This document shows, one piece after another, positions 41,520-50,906 of a stretch of DNA of 64,000 nt (positions within the stretch are counted from its first letter, which is position 1; each line of letters starts with the position of its first letter). Source of the DNA: Gemmatimonadota bacterium (GTDB lineage Bacteria; Gemmatimonadota; Gemmatimonadetes; Longimicrobiales; Gaopeijiaceae); the NCBI GenBank assembly GCA_022826565.1, contig JAJDUP010000031.1, forward strand, positions 1 through 64,000. The letters are read 5' to 3'. The notes beneath the pieces are model-generated. The model made no database searches, was not told the DNA's origin, and was given only the letters and a program-made list of their open reading frames with translations. Both the position numbers and the translations under genes were made by a program.

Positions 41520-41526
41520 CGGGGAA

Positions 41527-43539
41527 TCAGCAGGACAGGCAGGTGTGGTTGTTCTTCGACCCGAGTTCCTCGAGCAGCACGACGGTCGCCGGGAATGGCT
41601 GAAGGCGCTGGATGGGTCCGTTGGCCATGTCGGCCGTGGTCTGTCCCCTGCGGCTGACGACCGTCACATCCGCACCGTGATCCACCAGGTACAGCACGAG
41701 TTCGCTGTCCCCGCGTGACGCGGCGTGGTGCAGCGCCGTGTACGCGTTGTGGTCGCGCAGGTTGACGTCGGCGCCGCACTCCTCGACGAGGAACTTCACC
41801 GCCGCCAGCCAGTTGTCGGGCACGTGACGGTGCGCGTTGCCCGCAAAGGACTGACCGTACCCGACGCCCGACGCTGCGTGGATCGGATGGATCGCCGGGC
41901 CGCCGGTTGGGACCGGAGGGAGTCCGGACGGGTCGGTTTCCTCGGCTGCTTCGGCGCCTTGTTCGGCCGGCGGGGGGCGGCGGCGGCGCTGGGGAGGCTT
42001 CATGGTCGGGATGGAGGGATCGGCGCCGTGGTCCTTCAGGAGGCGCATTGCGTCGATATCGAGGGCGTAGGCGGCCCTCCAGAATGGGGTGGCACCCTTG
42101 AGGTTGATTCCGCTGCCGCGAAGTACGCCGAAGGTGTACTCCATGTACCAGAGATGGCTGTTCAGGCGGGCGTTGGGGTCGGCACCGGCCTCGAGGAGCG
42201 CTTCGAGCATCTGCAGGTGTGTGGTGTTCTGCCGGAGATGCTCGGTCGGATGCGAATACGACGCGCGCGGCGCCCACTGCCGTTCAAGGACGGCGAAGAG
42301 CGGCCCCGTGCCCGCTGCGCTGGTGAGGTTGGGGTCGGCCCCGCGCTCGAGGAGCAGCAAAGCGAGGTCGAACTGGCCGTTCACGGTGGCCATGAGGAGC
42401 GGCGTTGTCCGATCCCCGCCTGACGGCTGGTTGATGGCGGCGCCGCCTTCGAGGAGGGCGAAGACCGCCGCAGTGTGTCCCTGGCGGACGGCGTGCAGCA
42501 ACGGGGTGAGTCCGCCCCACGCGCCGACCATCTGGGCGTAGGACAAGGGGCGTGGCTCTTCGTCCTCGTCCGCTTCGGACTCGGCCGCGTCTTCGGATGC
42601 GGCCGCCGCTTCCTCCTCCGTCTCGCCGCCCTCGGCCTCCCCTTCGCTGTTGCCGCCCGGCTCGGCCACGGCTTCACCCTCGCCCTCGTTTTCGCCCTCC
42701 TCCTCCGCCCGTCCGTCATCGGCCGGATCCGGCACGTCGGGCCACTTGCGCTGTATCTCGCGGGACGCCTCGATCGCGGCCTGCACCTGACTCGGGGTGG
42801 GCTGCCAATCGGGGCCGCCGCCCTCCTTCTCCTTGAAGTCGGCCAGGAACTGGGAGAGGCGTCGCTCGGCGGCCGCATCGGCCTTCGACTGTTCGTCCAC
42901 GTCCATCGAACGGGCCGTGATCGCGGGATCGGCGCCTGCGGCCAGCAGCGCTTCGATGGCCTCGATCCGGTTCGCGGCAGCGGCAAAGATCAGCGGCGTC
43001 TGGCCCCAGGCCCCTTCGCGGCCGTCAACGTCGGCGCCGCCCTCGACCAGCGCTGCGATGACACCCGGATCGCCTGACGCGGCGGCCAGGTGGAGCGGCG
43101 CGGCGGCCGAGTTGGTCGTGACGGCGTTGGGATCACTCCCTGCGCGCAGCAGCAGCACCGCCACAGCCTCGTGCGTGCCGCGTGCGGCGAGGTGCAGCGG
43201 CGTGTAGTGCCCGATACGCGTCCCGGCATCCACCCTCGCGCCGGCGTAGAGAAGCACTTCGCACAGCGACGCGTCGCCGCGTTCGGCCGCCCAGTGCAGC
43301 GCGGTCATGCCGTCGCCCTGGGGTGCGTTCACGTCGGCACCCTCGCGCAGCAGCCGGCGGACCGCGTCCAGGTCGCCCCGCTGCGCGGCGTCGGCCACGG
43401 GGGACTCCGTCGCGGCTTCGGGTGCGTCGGCCACGGCGGCCACGGGCGCGGCCACCACCACCCACGACACCGCCGCCGCCCCAATCGCCCACACCAACAC
43501 CGGCCCGCCCCGGCGTCCCCGCGCCCCGCGTGCGCTCAC
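41527..43539 (-). CDS. Exported ankyrin-repeat protein with acidic linker
   Basis: A 670-residue protein from GTG 43537-43539, which overlaps the DUF1552 stop as GTGA. A membrane segment (LVWAIGAAAVSWVVVAAP) leads into about four ankyrin units (DGMTALHWAAERGDASL; HYTPLHLAARGTHEAVAVLL). A strongly acidic Glu/Asp-rich linker at about residues 265-325 follows, then further ankyrin units (TALHHAASRGDSELVLYLVD). Ankyrin stacks bind proteins. As the last gene of the DUF1592/DUF1552 operon it probably binds or chaperones those exported proteins. The linker may separate two binding faces. Confidence 0.85.
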   Translation of the reverse strand: MSARGARGRRGGPVLVWAIGAAAVSWVVVAAPVAAVADAPEAATESPVADAAQRGDLDAVRRLLREGADVNAPQGDGMTALHWAAERGDASLCEVLLYAGARVDAGTRIGHYTPLHLAARGTHEAVAVLLLRAGSDPNAVTTNSAAAPLHLAAASGDPGVIAALVEGGADVDGREGAWGQTPLIFAAAANRIEAIEALLAAGADPAITARSMDVDEQSKADAAAERRLSQFLADFKEKEGGGPDWQPTPSQVQAAIEASREIQRKWPDVPDPADDGRAEEEGENEGEGEAVAEPGGNSEGEAEGGETEEEAAAASEDAAESEADEDEEPRPLSYAQMVGAWGGLTPLLHAVRQGHTAAVFALLEGGAAINQPSGGDRTTPLLMATVNGQFDLALLLLERGADPNLTSAAGTGPLFAVLERQWAPRASYSHPTEHLRQNTTHLQMLEALLEAGADPNARLNSHLWYMEYTFGVLRGSGINLKGATPFWRAAYALDIDAMRLLKDHGADPSIPTMKPPQRRRRPPPAEQGAEAAEETDPSGLPPVPTGGPAIHPIHAASGVGYGQSFAGNAHRHVPDNWLAAVKFLVEECGADVNLRDHNAYTALHHAASRGDSELVLYLVDHGADVTVVSRRGQTTADMANGPIQRLQPFPATVVLLEELGSKNNHTCLSC

Positions 43540-44936
43540 GGGCCCGCAGTCACATCCAGCGAGAACTCCCCCGTCGCGTCCCCGAACCGCTCCATGTCCG
43601 TGTGGCCGAGCCGGTGCAGCAGCGTGGTGAACACGTTCGCCATCGGCGTGCCCGCCTCGGCCTCGAGGTGCAGGCCCCCGTTCAGCCGCCCGTTCGCGCC
43701 GCCCATCAGGACAAGCGGACAGCGGCGGTGGTTGTGCAGATTGGCGTCGCCCATCGGCGAGCCCCAGATGATCATGGAGCGGTCCAGCAGGCTCGCATCG
43801 CCGTCCATCGTCTCCTCGAGCCGCTGCAGGAAATAGGCCATCTGGCCCGTGCGGTACTGGCAGATCTTGTTGAACTCCAGAATCGCCTTCTCGCGGCCGC
43901 CGTGGTGCGAGGCGGGGTGGAACGCGCGGTCGGACCCGCTCTCCGGGAAGGTGCGGTTGGAGGCGTCCCGCCCGGTCTTGAAGGCGATCACGCGGGTCGC
44001 GTCGGTCTCGAAGGCCAGCACCTGGAGGTCGAACATCAGCCGCATGTGCTCGGAGAAGGAGTCCGGCACGCCGGGCGGCGCCCCCGGCAGCTCCCGCTCC
44101 TCGCCGCTGGTGTTGCGCGCCTCGACCCGCTCGATCCGCCGCTCGATCTCGCGCACGCTGTCGAGATATCGGTCGACCCGGCCGCGGTCCACCGCCCCCA
44201 GCTGCCGCCTCAGCCCCGACACCTCCTCCGCCACCCAGTCCAGAATGCTGCCGTGGGTGCGGCGCCGGCGCGCCCGCTCCTCGGGACTGCCGCCGGCTCC
44301 GAAGAGCATGTCGAAGGCGGCCCTCGGATTGCGGATCATCGGCAGCGGCGTCGTGGGCGAGGACCAGCTGATCGAATCGGTGTACGCGCACGAGTAGTTG
44401 TAGTCGCAGCCACCACCCTTGTCGGTCCGCTCGATGCAGAGCTGCAACGACGGGAGCGCGGTTTCCTGGCCGAAGCGCTGGGCGTGCAGCTGGTCGAGGG
44501 ATGTGCCGCAGAAGAGGTCCGACCCCTGCGTCTGCCTGGGGTGGGACTGCGTGAGGAAGACGGCGCTGGAGCGGAAGTGGTCGCCGCCGACCTCCTGCGC
44601 CTCGAAGGCCTCCGCCATCCGCACGTCGGTGTTGGACACGATCGTCATGTGATCGCGCCAGGCTTCGAGCGGCTTCAGGACGTTGGCGTCGCCCAACTCG
44701 AAGTCGCGCCCTGTGGCGGCGGGAGCGAAGAGATGCTGATCGGCGCCCCATTCGTTGCAGCCGGCAACTCCGTGCACCTCCTCGATGCATACCAGCCGGG
44801 TCGGTTGCGCGGCGTCCGCTTGCGCCCTGAGGCGGCCCGCCGGGATCATGGCGTCCAGCAACGGGAGCGCCACCGTCGCGCCGACGCCCCGGAGAAACGT
44901 GCGGCGCTCAACCGCCCTGCCGGTCAGAAAGTGCAT
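43536..44936 (-). CDS. DUF1552 protein, Tat-exported
   Basis: A 466-residue protein from ATG 44934-44936 (MHFLTGRAVERRTFLRGVGA), with a twin-arginine-type signal ending RLRAQ. DUF1552 motifs follow: TRLVCIEEVHGVAGCNEWGA, GGDHFRSSAVFLTQSHP, NKICQYRTGQMAYFLQRLEE, MIIWGSPMGDANLHNHRRCP and VFTTLLHRLGHTDMERFGDA. These proteins are nearly always encoded next to DUF1592 cytochromes and are of unknown biochemical role, possibly sulfatase-like in fold. Its stop overlaps the ankyrin gene start. Confidence 0.88.
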   Translation of the reverse strand: MHFLTGRAVERRTFLRGVGATVALPLLDAMIPAGRLRAQADAAQPTRLVCIEEVHGVAGCNEWGADQHLFAPAATGRDFELGDANVLKPLEAWRDHMTIVSNTDVRMAEAFEAQEVGGDHFRSSAVFLTQSHPRQTQGSDLFCGTSLDQLHAQRFGQETALPSLQLCIERTDKGGGCDYNYSCAYTDSISWSSPTTPLPMIRNPRAAFDMLFGAGGSPEERARRRRTHGSILDWVAEEVSGLRRQLGAVDRGRVDRYLDSVREIERRIERVEARNTSGEERELPGAPPGVPDSFSEHMRLMFDLQVLAFETDATRVIAFKTGRDASNRTFPESGSDRAFHPASHHGGREKAILEFNKICQYRTGQMAYFLQRLEETMDGDASLLDRSMIIWGSPMGDANLHNHRRCPLVLMGGANGRLNGGLHLEAEAGTPMANVFTTLLHRLGHTDMERFGDATGEFSLDVTAGP

Positions 44937-44949
44937 CTGCCCTCGTGTT

Positions 44950-45117
44950 CTATGCCTTGCCGTGATCGTCGCAGTGGTCGCCGTGCGGGTGGTGCAACCG
45001 TCCGTCGACCACGTAGTCGATGTGGCCGTCGTGCTCGACCGCCTCGTGGCCGCAGCCCGCACCGTGAACGTGCCTGTCGATATGGTACACCCGGCAGTGT
45101 TGCTCGTCGCGTTTCAT
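44950..45117 (-). CDS. His/Cys-rich 55-residue protein, candidate metal binder
   Basis: ATG 45115-45117 is preceded by GGAGAGGA, so translation is well supported, and the stop is TAG 44950-44952. The protein reads MKRDEQHCRVYHIDRHVHG, AGCGHEAVEHDGHIDYVVDG, RLHHPHGDHCDDHGKA: 13 His, 3 Cys and many Asp/Glu in 55 residues. The HHPHGDHCDDHG ending recurs in small uncharacterised bacterial proteins that look like zinc or copper binders. It lies between the DUF1592 cytochrome and DUF1552 genes with 27-bp and 13-bp gaps, so it should be co-expressed with them. Confidence 0.85.
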   Translation of the reverse strand: MKRDEQHCRVYHIDRHVHGAGCGHEAVEHDGHIDYVVDGRLHHPHGDHCDDHGKA

Positions 45118-45144
45118 TGGTCCTCTCCAGTCAACTCGGGGCTT

Positions 45145-47607
45145 TCAATAACCGGCGCCATCGCCGTCGCCGTCCGCAGCCGCCTGCTTCATCCGGAAGG
45201 CGATGCTGCCTGTTACCCCGGTAATGAACGAGTGGATCCGGTAGTCGTTTTCCGCCGCCCCGGCCGCGATCGCGCGGACCGCGGGCTGGTCCCGGTAATC
45301 TAGCGCGCGCCCCAGCGCGTACGCCATGAGCCCCTGCGTGAACTGCCGCACAATCGGGATCGGCCGCTTGAGCAGAACCTCCGACAGGTCGCCCGGCGTC
45401 TCAATCTCGGTGCCGTCGTAGTAGGTGCCGCGCGTGTCGAGCTCCGCCCCGTCCTCGCGGATCCGCCACTGCCCCGTAACGTCGAAGTTGTCGAGCGCAA
45501 GGCCGATCGGATCGATGAAGTTGTGGCACGACGCGCAGCTCGGGTTGGCGCTGTGCATCTCCAGTCGCTCGCGCGTGCTCAGCGGCCGGCCTTCCACCGC
45601 GCTCTCGGTCTCCTCCAGGTCAGGTATCCCGGGCGGCGGCGGCGGCGGCGAGCCCAGCAGCACCTCCATCACCCACTTGCCACGGAGAACCGGCGAGGTG
45701 CGGTTCCCCAGCGACGTCTGGACGAGCACGCTGCCGTGGCCAAGGACGCCGCGCCGGCGGTCGTCGGGATACGCGACCCGCCGAAACGCTTCGCCCTGCA
45801 CTCCCTCGATCCCGTAATGACGCGCCAGCCGCTCGTTCACGAAAGTGTAGTCGGCCCGCAGAAGGTCGAGCAGGCTGCCGTCCTCACGCACCAGTTCGTG
45901 GAAAAACAGCTCGGTCTCGCGCCGCATCGCCCGCGCCAGCTGCTCGCTGTAGTTCGGGAAGCGGAGCGCATCGGGACTGATCTTGTCCACGTCCTGCAGC
46001 CGCAGCCACAGCGACGCGAACCGGGTGCCGAGCGCCTCGGAGCGGGGATCGGCCAGCATCCGCCGGGTCTGAGCCTCCAGCACCGCCGGGTCCGAGAGCG
46101 AACCGTCGCGCGCGGCAGCTTGCAGCTCGGCATCGGGCGCCCTCCCCCACAGGAAAAACGACAGCCGCGCCGCGAGGTCCTCGGGGGCCAGCGGATAGAT
46201 CTCCCCGGGCTGCACGCCGGCAGGCTCGCCTTCCATTCGGAAGAGGAAGTGGGGGGATGAAAGAACGGCTTCCAGCGACATCCTGACCCCGGCCTCGAAC
46301 CCGCCGTCCTCGCTGCCGAGGCGGTAAAAGTCGAGAAGGTCGTCCACCTCGTCACCGTCGAGGTCGCGGCCGTAGGCGTCGGCCGCCAGCCTCGAGACGA
46401 TTTCGCGGGCACAGGGCAGCTCCTCGGCGGCAGTCGTGGGACGGCACGAGAAGACCCGGCGGCGCGCATCGAAGTCGGACACGCCGGTGGGGTTGTGCGG
46501 CCCCTCGACCGTCAGGCTCATCAGGTGCGGGAGCGATGTGGTGCCGTAGCTCGTCTCGGTCCCGGTGAGCGACCAGTCGTGGGGGCGGATGAGGTCCTCG
46601 TAGGGGCCCTCCATGCGGCGTACGAAGGCGGCGACGAGGCGGTGCTCGCCGGCGGGGATCAGGACCGGGTCCGTGCGGACCGGGAAGCCCTTGCGGCCCT
46701 GGAAATCGATGTCGCCGCCGTAGCGGACCAGCGCGACGCGGACCCCGTCGACCGAGATGTCGATGTCGTGGAAGCGCTCCCCCCACCCCGACATGAAGGA
46801 CATCTCGAAGGTGTATTCGCCGTCGGCCGGGAAGGAGTGCAGCGCGCTGATGCCGCCGCGGGTGCCGAACGGGGCGCCTTCGACGCGATCCCACTCATGC
46901 TGGGAGACGGTGGGCGGGTTGGTGTAGGTGGTGGCGGCGGGTGCCGCGTCGCGATCGCCGACCGCGCGGCGCGCGATTTCGGAGGCCGCGGCCAGGTAGG
47001 CGTCCATGAGGGTGGGGGACAGAGGCTGCGACGTGGCGATGTTGTCGAAGCCGGCGGTGATCTGGTCGGCGGGGAGCCATTCCTCGGGGTCGACGGTGAG
47101 GCCCAGCAGGTCGTGGATGACGCGGGCGTACTCGGCGCGGTTGAGGCGCTGGAAGGGGCGGGTGCCGGCCCAGGGACGGGTGGAGGCGGCCTCGTCGACG
47201 ATGTCTTCGAGCGTTTCGGCGAGAGCGGTGAGGGTGTCGGCGGTGGGGCGGCGGGCGCCGGGCGGCGGCATCATGCCCGCGCGGAGCTTGCGGATCATGC
47301 GTTCGGCGGTCTCGGCGTGCTCGTCCGCGCGGGCGACGTCGAAATCGACCAGCGAGAGATTGCCCCGGAAGCTGCGCTCGTTGTGGCAGCGGGTGCAGTA
47401 GCGGTCGACGACCTCGGTGAGGGCTGCGGGAGTGGGGTCGATGGGGCGGGCGGTGGTGGGGTCGGCGGCGGTGGTGCCGACGGGGGGGTAGGGCTGCCGG
47501 ACCGCCGGGTCAGGCGTCGTTGTGCCCGCGAACTCCGGGGACCCACGCAATCCCGCCAATGACACCGTCGCGCTCAGGACGGCCAGGAGCGCCAGGTACT
47601 TCGTCAA
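45145..47607 (-). CDS. DUF1592-family cytochrome c-like protein
   Basis: An 820-residue exported protein. After the signal peptide, CTRCH at residues 71-75 is a heme c site (PSCyt1-type). DUF1587 (NRAEYARVIHDLLGL), a carbohydrate-binding-like β domain (SFPADGEYTFEMSF), DUF1592 (AARLSFFLWGRAPDAEL), DUF1588 (HGSVLVQTSLGNRTSPVLRG) and DUF1585 follow in order. A second CxxCH (NPSCASCHNFIDPIGLAL) completes the pattern. Such proteins are abundant in Planctomycetes and relatives and are suspected oxidoreductases of complex organic matter. It heads the operon with the His-rich, DUF1552 and ankyrin genes. Confidence 0.9.
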   Translation of the reverse strand: MTKYLALLAVLSATVSLAGLRGSPEFAGTTTPDPAVRQPYPPVGTTAADPTTARPIDPTPAALTEVVDRYCTRCHNERSFRGNLSLVDFDVARADEHAETAERMIRKLRAGMMPPPGARRPTADTLTALAETLEDIVDEAASTRPWAGTRPFQRLNRAEYARVIHDLLGLTVDPEEWLPADQITAGFDNIATSQPLSPTLMDAYLAAASEIARRAVGDRDAAPAATTYTNPPTVSQHEWDRVEGAPFGTRGGISALHSFPADGEYTFEMSFMSGWGERFHDIDISVDGVRVALVRYGGDIDFQGRKGFPVRTDPVLIPAGEHRLVAAFVRRMEGPYEDLIRPHDWSLTGTETSYGTTSLPHLMSLTVEGPHNPTGVSDFDARRRVFSCRPTTAAEELPCAREIVSRLAADAYGRDLDGDEVDDLLDFYRLGSEDGGFEAGVRMSLEAVLSSPHFLFRMEGEPAGVQPGEIYPLAPEDLAARLSFFLWGRAPDAELQAAARDGSLSDPAVLEAQTRRMLADPRSEALGTRFASLWLRLQDVDKISPDALRFPNYSEQLARAMRRETELFFHELVREDGSLLDLLRADYTFVNERLARHYGIEGVQGEAFRRVAYPDDRRRGVLGHGSVLVQTSLGNRTSPVLRGKWVMEVLLGSPPPPPPGIPDLEETESAVEGRPLSTRERLEMHSANPSCASCHNFIDPIGLALDNFDVTGQWRIREDGAELDTRGTYYDGTEIETPGDLSEVLLKRPIPIVRQFTQGLMAYALGRALDYRDQPAVRAIAAGAAENDYRIHSFITGVTGSIAFRMKQAAADGDGDGAGY

Positions 47608-47705
47608 CGCCGTTGCCTCCGGGGTGGGTCGGTACGTGCCGGGATCGGTTAAAGGGTAAGATCGCTCAGGACTCCGCGGGAGGGCCAGAGGCTTGGGCGC
47701 GTCGA

Positions 47706-47788
47706 TACTAAATATGCATGTTTAGTAAACTGACCCATGCGGGCATCCAGCAGGCCATACCACAGTGTAACCTAATGGTTTAGTAAAC
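47706..47788. promoter_or_regulatory. Paired GTTTAGTAAAC operator-like sites upstream of the DUF1592 operon
   Basis: Two identical copies of the odd palindrome GTTTAGTAAAC lie at 47720-47730 and 47778-47788, 58 bp apart. The first also pairs with TACTAAA at 47706-47712 to form a longer inverted repeat around TATGCATG. The sites sit about 100-180 bp upstream of the DUF1592 gene start in AT-rich DNA, a likely promoter. The regulator is unknown. Confidence 0.5.
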
Positions 47789-47815
47789 ATTTTTGTTAAG
47801 CATGTGACAAGAGCA

Positions 47816-50800
47816 TCACCGGCGTGCCAGTAACGCCGTTGCCCGGTTCACGATCCGTGTTTCGAGTTCCGTGAACAGGCCGGCGTCGGCGGTGACGAGG
47901 GCACCCACGTTCCCCTGCCCCACTCCAGCTGACTCCAGGGCCCGCCGCGCGGCGGCGTCATCGCCCTCGACCTCCGCAACCACGCCCTGCAGATAGCGCA
48001 CCAGGCGCTCTTCGGGCTCGTAGGGTCGGCCCTGTCCCAGCGACTCCGGCCATAGCAGCGCGGCCTCGAGGTGCTCCCGAGCGCTCGCGGTGCGGCCGGC
48101 CTCCAGTTCGTCCAGCGCGGTGGCCATGTGGGCCAACTCGTAGAGGCGGTGGCTTTCCCGCGCGTTCTCCGACGGGAGCACGCGCGTGGAGGCCAGCACC
48201 TCGACAGCTTCGGCGGGGCGATTCAGGCTCAGCAGGCCGCGCACGTGCAGCAGGGCGAGGTTGAAATCGTCCGGGAAGTTCTCACGCGCCCGGGCCGACA
48301 GCGCCACGGCTTCGTCCCACGCGCCGGCGTTCTGGGTGTGCCGGATAAGCGCGATACGCAGGATGCGGTCGGCCGGATCGAGCTCCGCCGCGCGGGCCAG
48401 GTCGGCGCCGGGGTCGCGGCCGTGCGCCTGTTGCAGCAGGTAGCCGCGGGCTGCGTAGGCCGGGCCGTAGTCGGGTTCGTTGCCGAGCGCGGCCAGTATG
48501 GCGGCGGCCTCGTCGTCCCGGTCGAGCGCCCAGAGGTTGAGTCCGTGCAGGTAGCGCCACGACCAGTGGCCGCTCTGGTCGGCAGCCCAGCGCAGGACGG
48601 GCAGCGTCTCCGTACGGAAGGGGAAGACGAAGGCGAGGTCGTTGCCGGAGAGGGCTTCGAGCGCGGCGCCGTCGCTCTGCAGGAATGCCCGCCAGGCGGT
48701 CGAAAGCGGCCCGCCGCCGATCTCGTCGGCCAACTCCAGCAACGCGAGCGCGTCGTCGTTGAGGCCGAGGTTCGCGTAGCCGATCGCCAGTTCCAATAGC
48801 GACTGTCCGGGGAATTCGCTGCGCATCGAGCCGATCAGCGCTTGCCGGTTGTCTTCGGTCGGCTCCGCGAGGTACCGCTCCGCGAATACGAAGTGGTGGA
48901 GCGGGTCCATGCGCAGCAATCGCTCCAGCGCGGGCTGGGCTCCATCGCCGGTGCCGATTCGGCGCCCCGTCAACGCCAGCAATTGCCAGCCCGGGACGCT
49001 CTGCACGTCGTATTCGAGTGCCGACGCGGCATATCCCAGGGCTTCCGACCACTCCCCCGCCCCGGCCATGATCTCGGCTAGCTGCACATACGCCGCCGCC
49101 CGGAAGGCCACCGCGCGCGCCGCCCACCCGAAGGCGTCGCGCGCGTCGGCTTCCATGCCGAGCGCGCGGTACAGGTTCCCGGCCAGGAAGTTGGCCTCGG
49201 CGTCGTAGGTGTCGAGCTGGAGCGCCCGGCGCGCATGCGTCAGCCCCTCTTCGTAACGGGCCGACCTCAGCGCCAGGGCTCCCAGGCCGAGCAGCGCCCC
49301 GCGGTTCCAAGGCTCCAGCGCGGCGGCCTCCTCGTACAGCGCCCGCGCCTCGGGATAGCGGCGGCCCTTGGCCAGCTCGCGTGCCTCGAATACCAGGCGG
49401 TCCGCCTCGGGGATGCTCGACCACGCGCCCGGATCGACCTCGAACGGCCGGTCCAGCATGCGCCCCGCCGGATCGGAGTTGTAGTCGAGATCGAGTTCCG
49501 GGAGCGCCACGCGGAAGGGCTCGTCCGCCGCGACTTCGAAGGTCGCCTCCAACGGCTGCAGCGCGGCCATCTCCACCGCCTCGGCCGCGACTTCATCACC
49601 CCCCGACCAAACCTGCAACGTGCCGTCGACGTCACCGAACGCGTTGACTGCCACCCGCAACTGCGACCCCTCCCGCTCGACGTGCATCGCGCCTTCGCGG
49701 GACGCGTCGGTCATGCCGCCCGTGCCTTCCAGCGGGAACCAGGTCTCGGTCCAGCGGCTCGACGAGACGGGATCGAAGGCGGCCTGGGTGACCGGATTGC
49801 GGTGATCGCCGGGCTGGTACTGCACGAAGAGCCGCCCCGCCTGGAACTCGACGTACTGGCCGTCGGTGTCGGTGAGGAGGTCCTCCCAGATGCCGCCCGC
49901 GCGGGACAGCGCCCAGAGCCACATCTTCTGCCCCGGCATGTCCTCGTAGCGGGCCCAGTGGCCCCAGCCGTAGTCGTCGTCGTGGTAGTAGCCGCCGAAG
50001 AAGTCGTTGAGTTCGCCGACGACGTGATAGGACTTGTTCCCGTCGAAGGCGTTGTTGCGGTAGAGCGGCAGGAAGCGGCCCTGTTCGTCGACCGGCCAGG
50101 GTCGTTCGCGCCCCGAGTGCTCCAGATAGGAGCCGCCGGGGACGTAGATCTCGAGGTCGTCCTGTGCGAAGGCGGCCGCGGTCATCCAGTTGTAGTACGG
50201 CTGCTCGAGCGGCGTCGGGTTGTACCAGAGCGCGTGGGTCTCGAAGTAGGCCTTGTCGGGGGGCAGCCGGATCTCGACGCGCCAGTGCGTGCGCGACGGC
50301 AGGTCCATGGCGCCGACGAAGGTGCTCACGCTGCCGTCATCGTTCTCGCGGATCGTGTAGTCGACCGGGGTGGCGGTCGCCGGGGTGTGGCCGATGACGC
50401 CGAAGTTGAACTCGATGCCGCCCGAGGTCCACGGTCCGCGCAGCGAGATGTCGCGGAATTTCATGACCTCGTTGCGGTAGATGAACTCGTGCCCCGTCTC
50501 CTTCACCACCGCGCCCCACACCTTCCCGCCCACCTCGGGGAGGATGAACACCTCGATGAGGTCGTTCTCCATCTTCACAACCTTCCACTCCTGCGGCTCG
50601 GAAGTGGGGGAATACCCCTGGAAGTTGTGGTAGGGGTACAGCCTGCGGTCGCTGGCGAGGATGGGGATCGGGTTGGGGTCCGAGAAGGGGTAGGTGTCGA
50701 GGGTCCGGGTCTCTTCGGAGATGCGGGCGGGGGTGGTGGGTGCACCGCAGGCCGCGAGGACAATCAGGCACAGGACTGCACAGGGCGCGGAGGCGGAAAG

Positions 50801-50818
50801 CCGGGAGATCCTACTCAT
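47816..50818 (-). CDS. DUF5107-TPR lipoprotein
   Basis: A 1000-residue lipoprotein (LCLIVLAACG). The first 400 residues are a β-rich domain like DUF5107, with ENDLIEVFILPEVGGKVWGA, HEFIYRNEVMKFRDISLRGP, SGGIEFNFGVIGHTPATATP and PYYNWMTAAAF. This group resembles galactose-mutarotase/glycan-binding folds. The remainder is a long series of tetratricopeptide repeats (RYPEARALYEEAAALEPWNR; YEEGLTHARRALQLDTYDAE). It is probably an envelope glycan-binding or sensing protein; no catalytic residues are assigned. Followed 88 bp later on the same strand by nothing related. Confidence 0.8.
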   Translation of the reverse strand: MSRISRLSASAPCAVLCLIVLAACGAPTTPARISEETRTLDTYPFSDPNPIPILASDRRLYPYHNFQGYSPTSEPQEWKVVKMENDLIEVFILPEVGGKVWGAVVKETGHEFIYRNEVMKFRDISLRGPWTSGGIEFNFGVIGHTPATATPVDYTIRENDDGSVSTFVGAMDLPSRTHWRVEIRLPPDKAYFETHALWYNPTPLEQPYYNWMTAAAFAQDDLEIYVPGGSYLEHSGRERPWPVDEQGRFLPLYRNNAFDGNKSYHVVGELNDFFGGYYHDDDYGWGHWARYEDMPGQKMWLWALSRAGGIWEDLLTDTDGQYVEFQAGRLFVQYQPGDHRNPVTQAAFDPVSSSRWTETWFPLEGTGGMTDASREGAMHVEREGSQLRVAVNAFGDVDGTLQVWSGGDEVAAEAVEMAALQPLEATFEVAADEPFRVALPELDLDYNSDPAGRMLDRPFEVDPGAWSSIPEADRLVFEARELAKGRRYPEARALYEEAAALEPWNRGALLGLGALALRSARYEEGLTHARRALQLDTYDAEANFLAGNLYRALGMEADARDAFGWAARAVAFRAAAYVQLAEIMAGAGEWSEALGYAASALEYDVQSVPGWQLLALTGRRIGTGDGAQPALERLLRMDPLHHFVFAERYLAEPTEDNRQALIGSMRSEFPGQSLLELAIGYANLGLNDDALALLELADEIGGGPLSTAWRAFLQSDGAALEALSGNDLAFVFPFRTETLPVLRWAADQSGHWSWRYLHGLNLWALDRDDEAAAILAALGNEPDYGPAYAARGYLLQQAHGRDPGADLARAAELDPADRILRIALIRHTQNAGAWDEAVALSARARENFPDDFNLALLHVRGLLSLNRPAEAVEVLASTRVLPSENARESHRLYELAHMATALDELEAGRTASAREHLEAALLWPESLGQGRPYEPEERLVRYLQGVVAEVEGDDAAARRALESAGVGQGNVGALVTADAGLFTELETRIVNRATALLARR

Positions 50819-50906
50819 ATACTCATGTACTCAGGTCCGGGGTCTCGGTTGTGGTTGCGGGGATCCGGGATCTCGTTGCATCGGAGGGGTCGTTGCGCCG
50901 GTTCGC

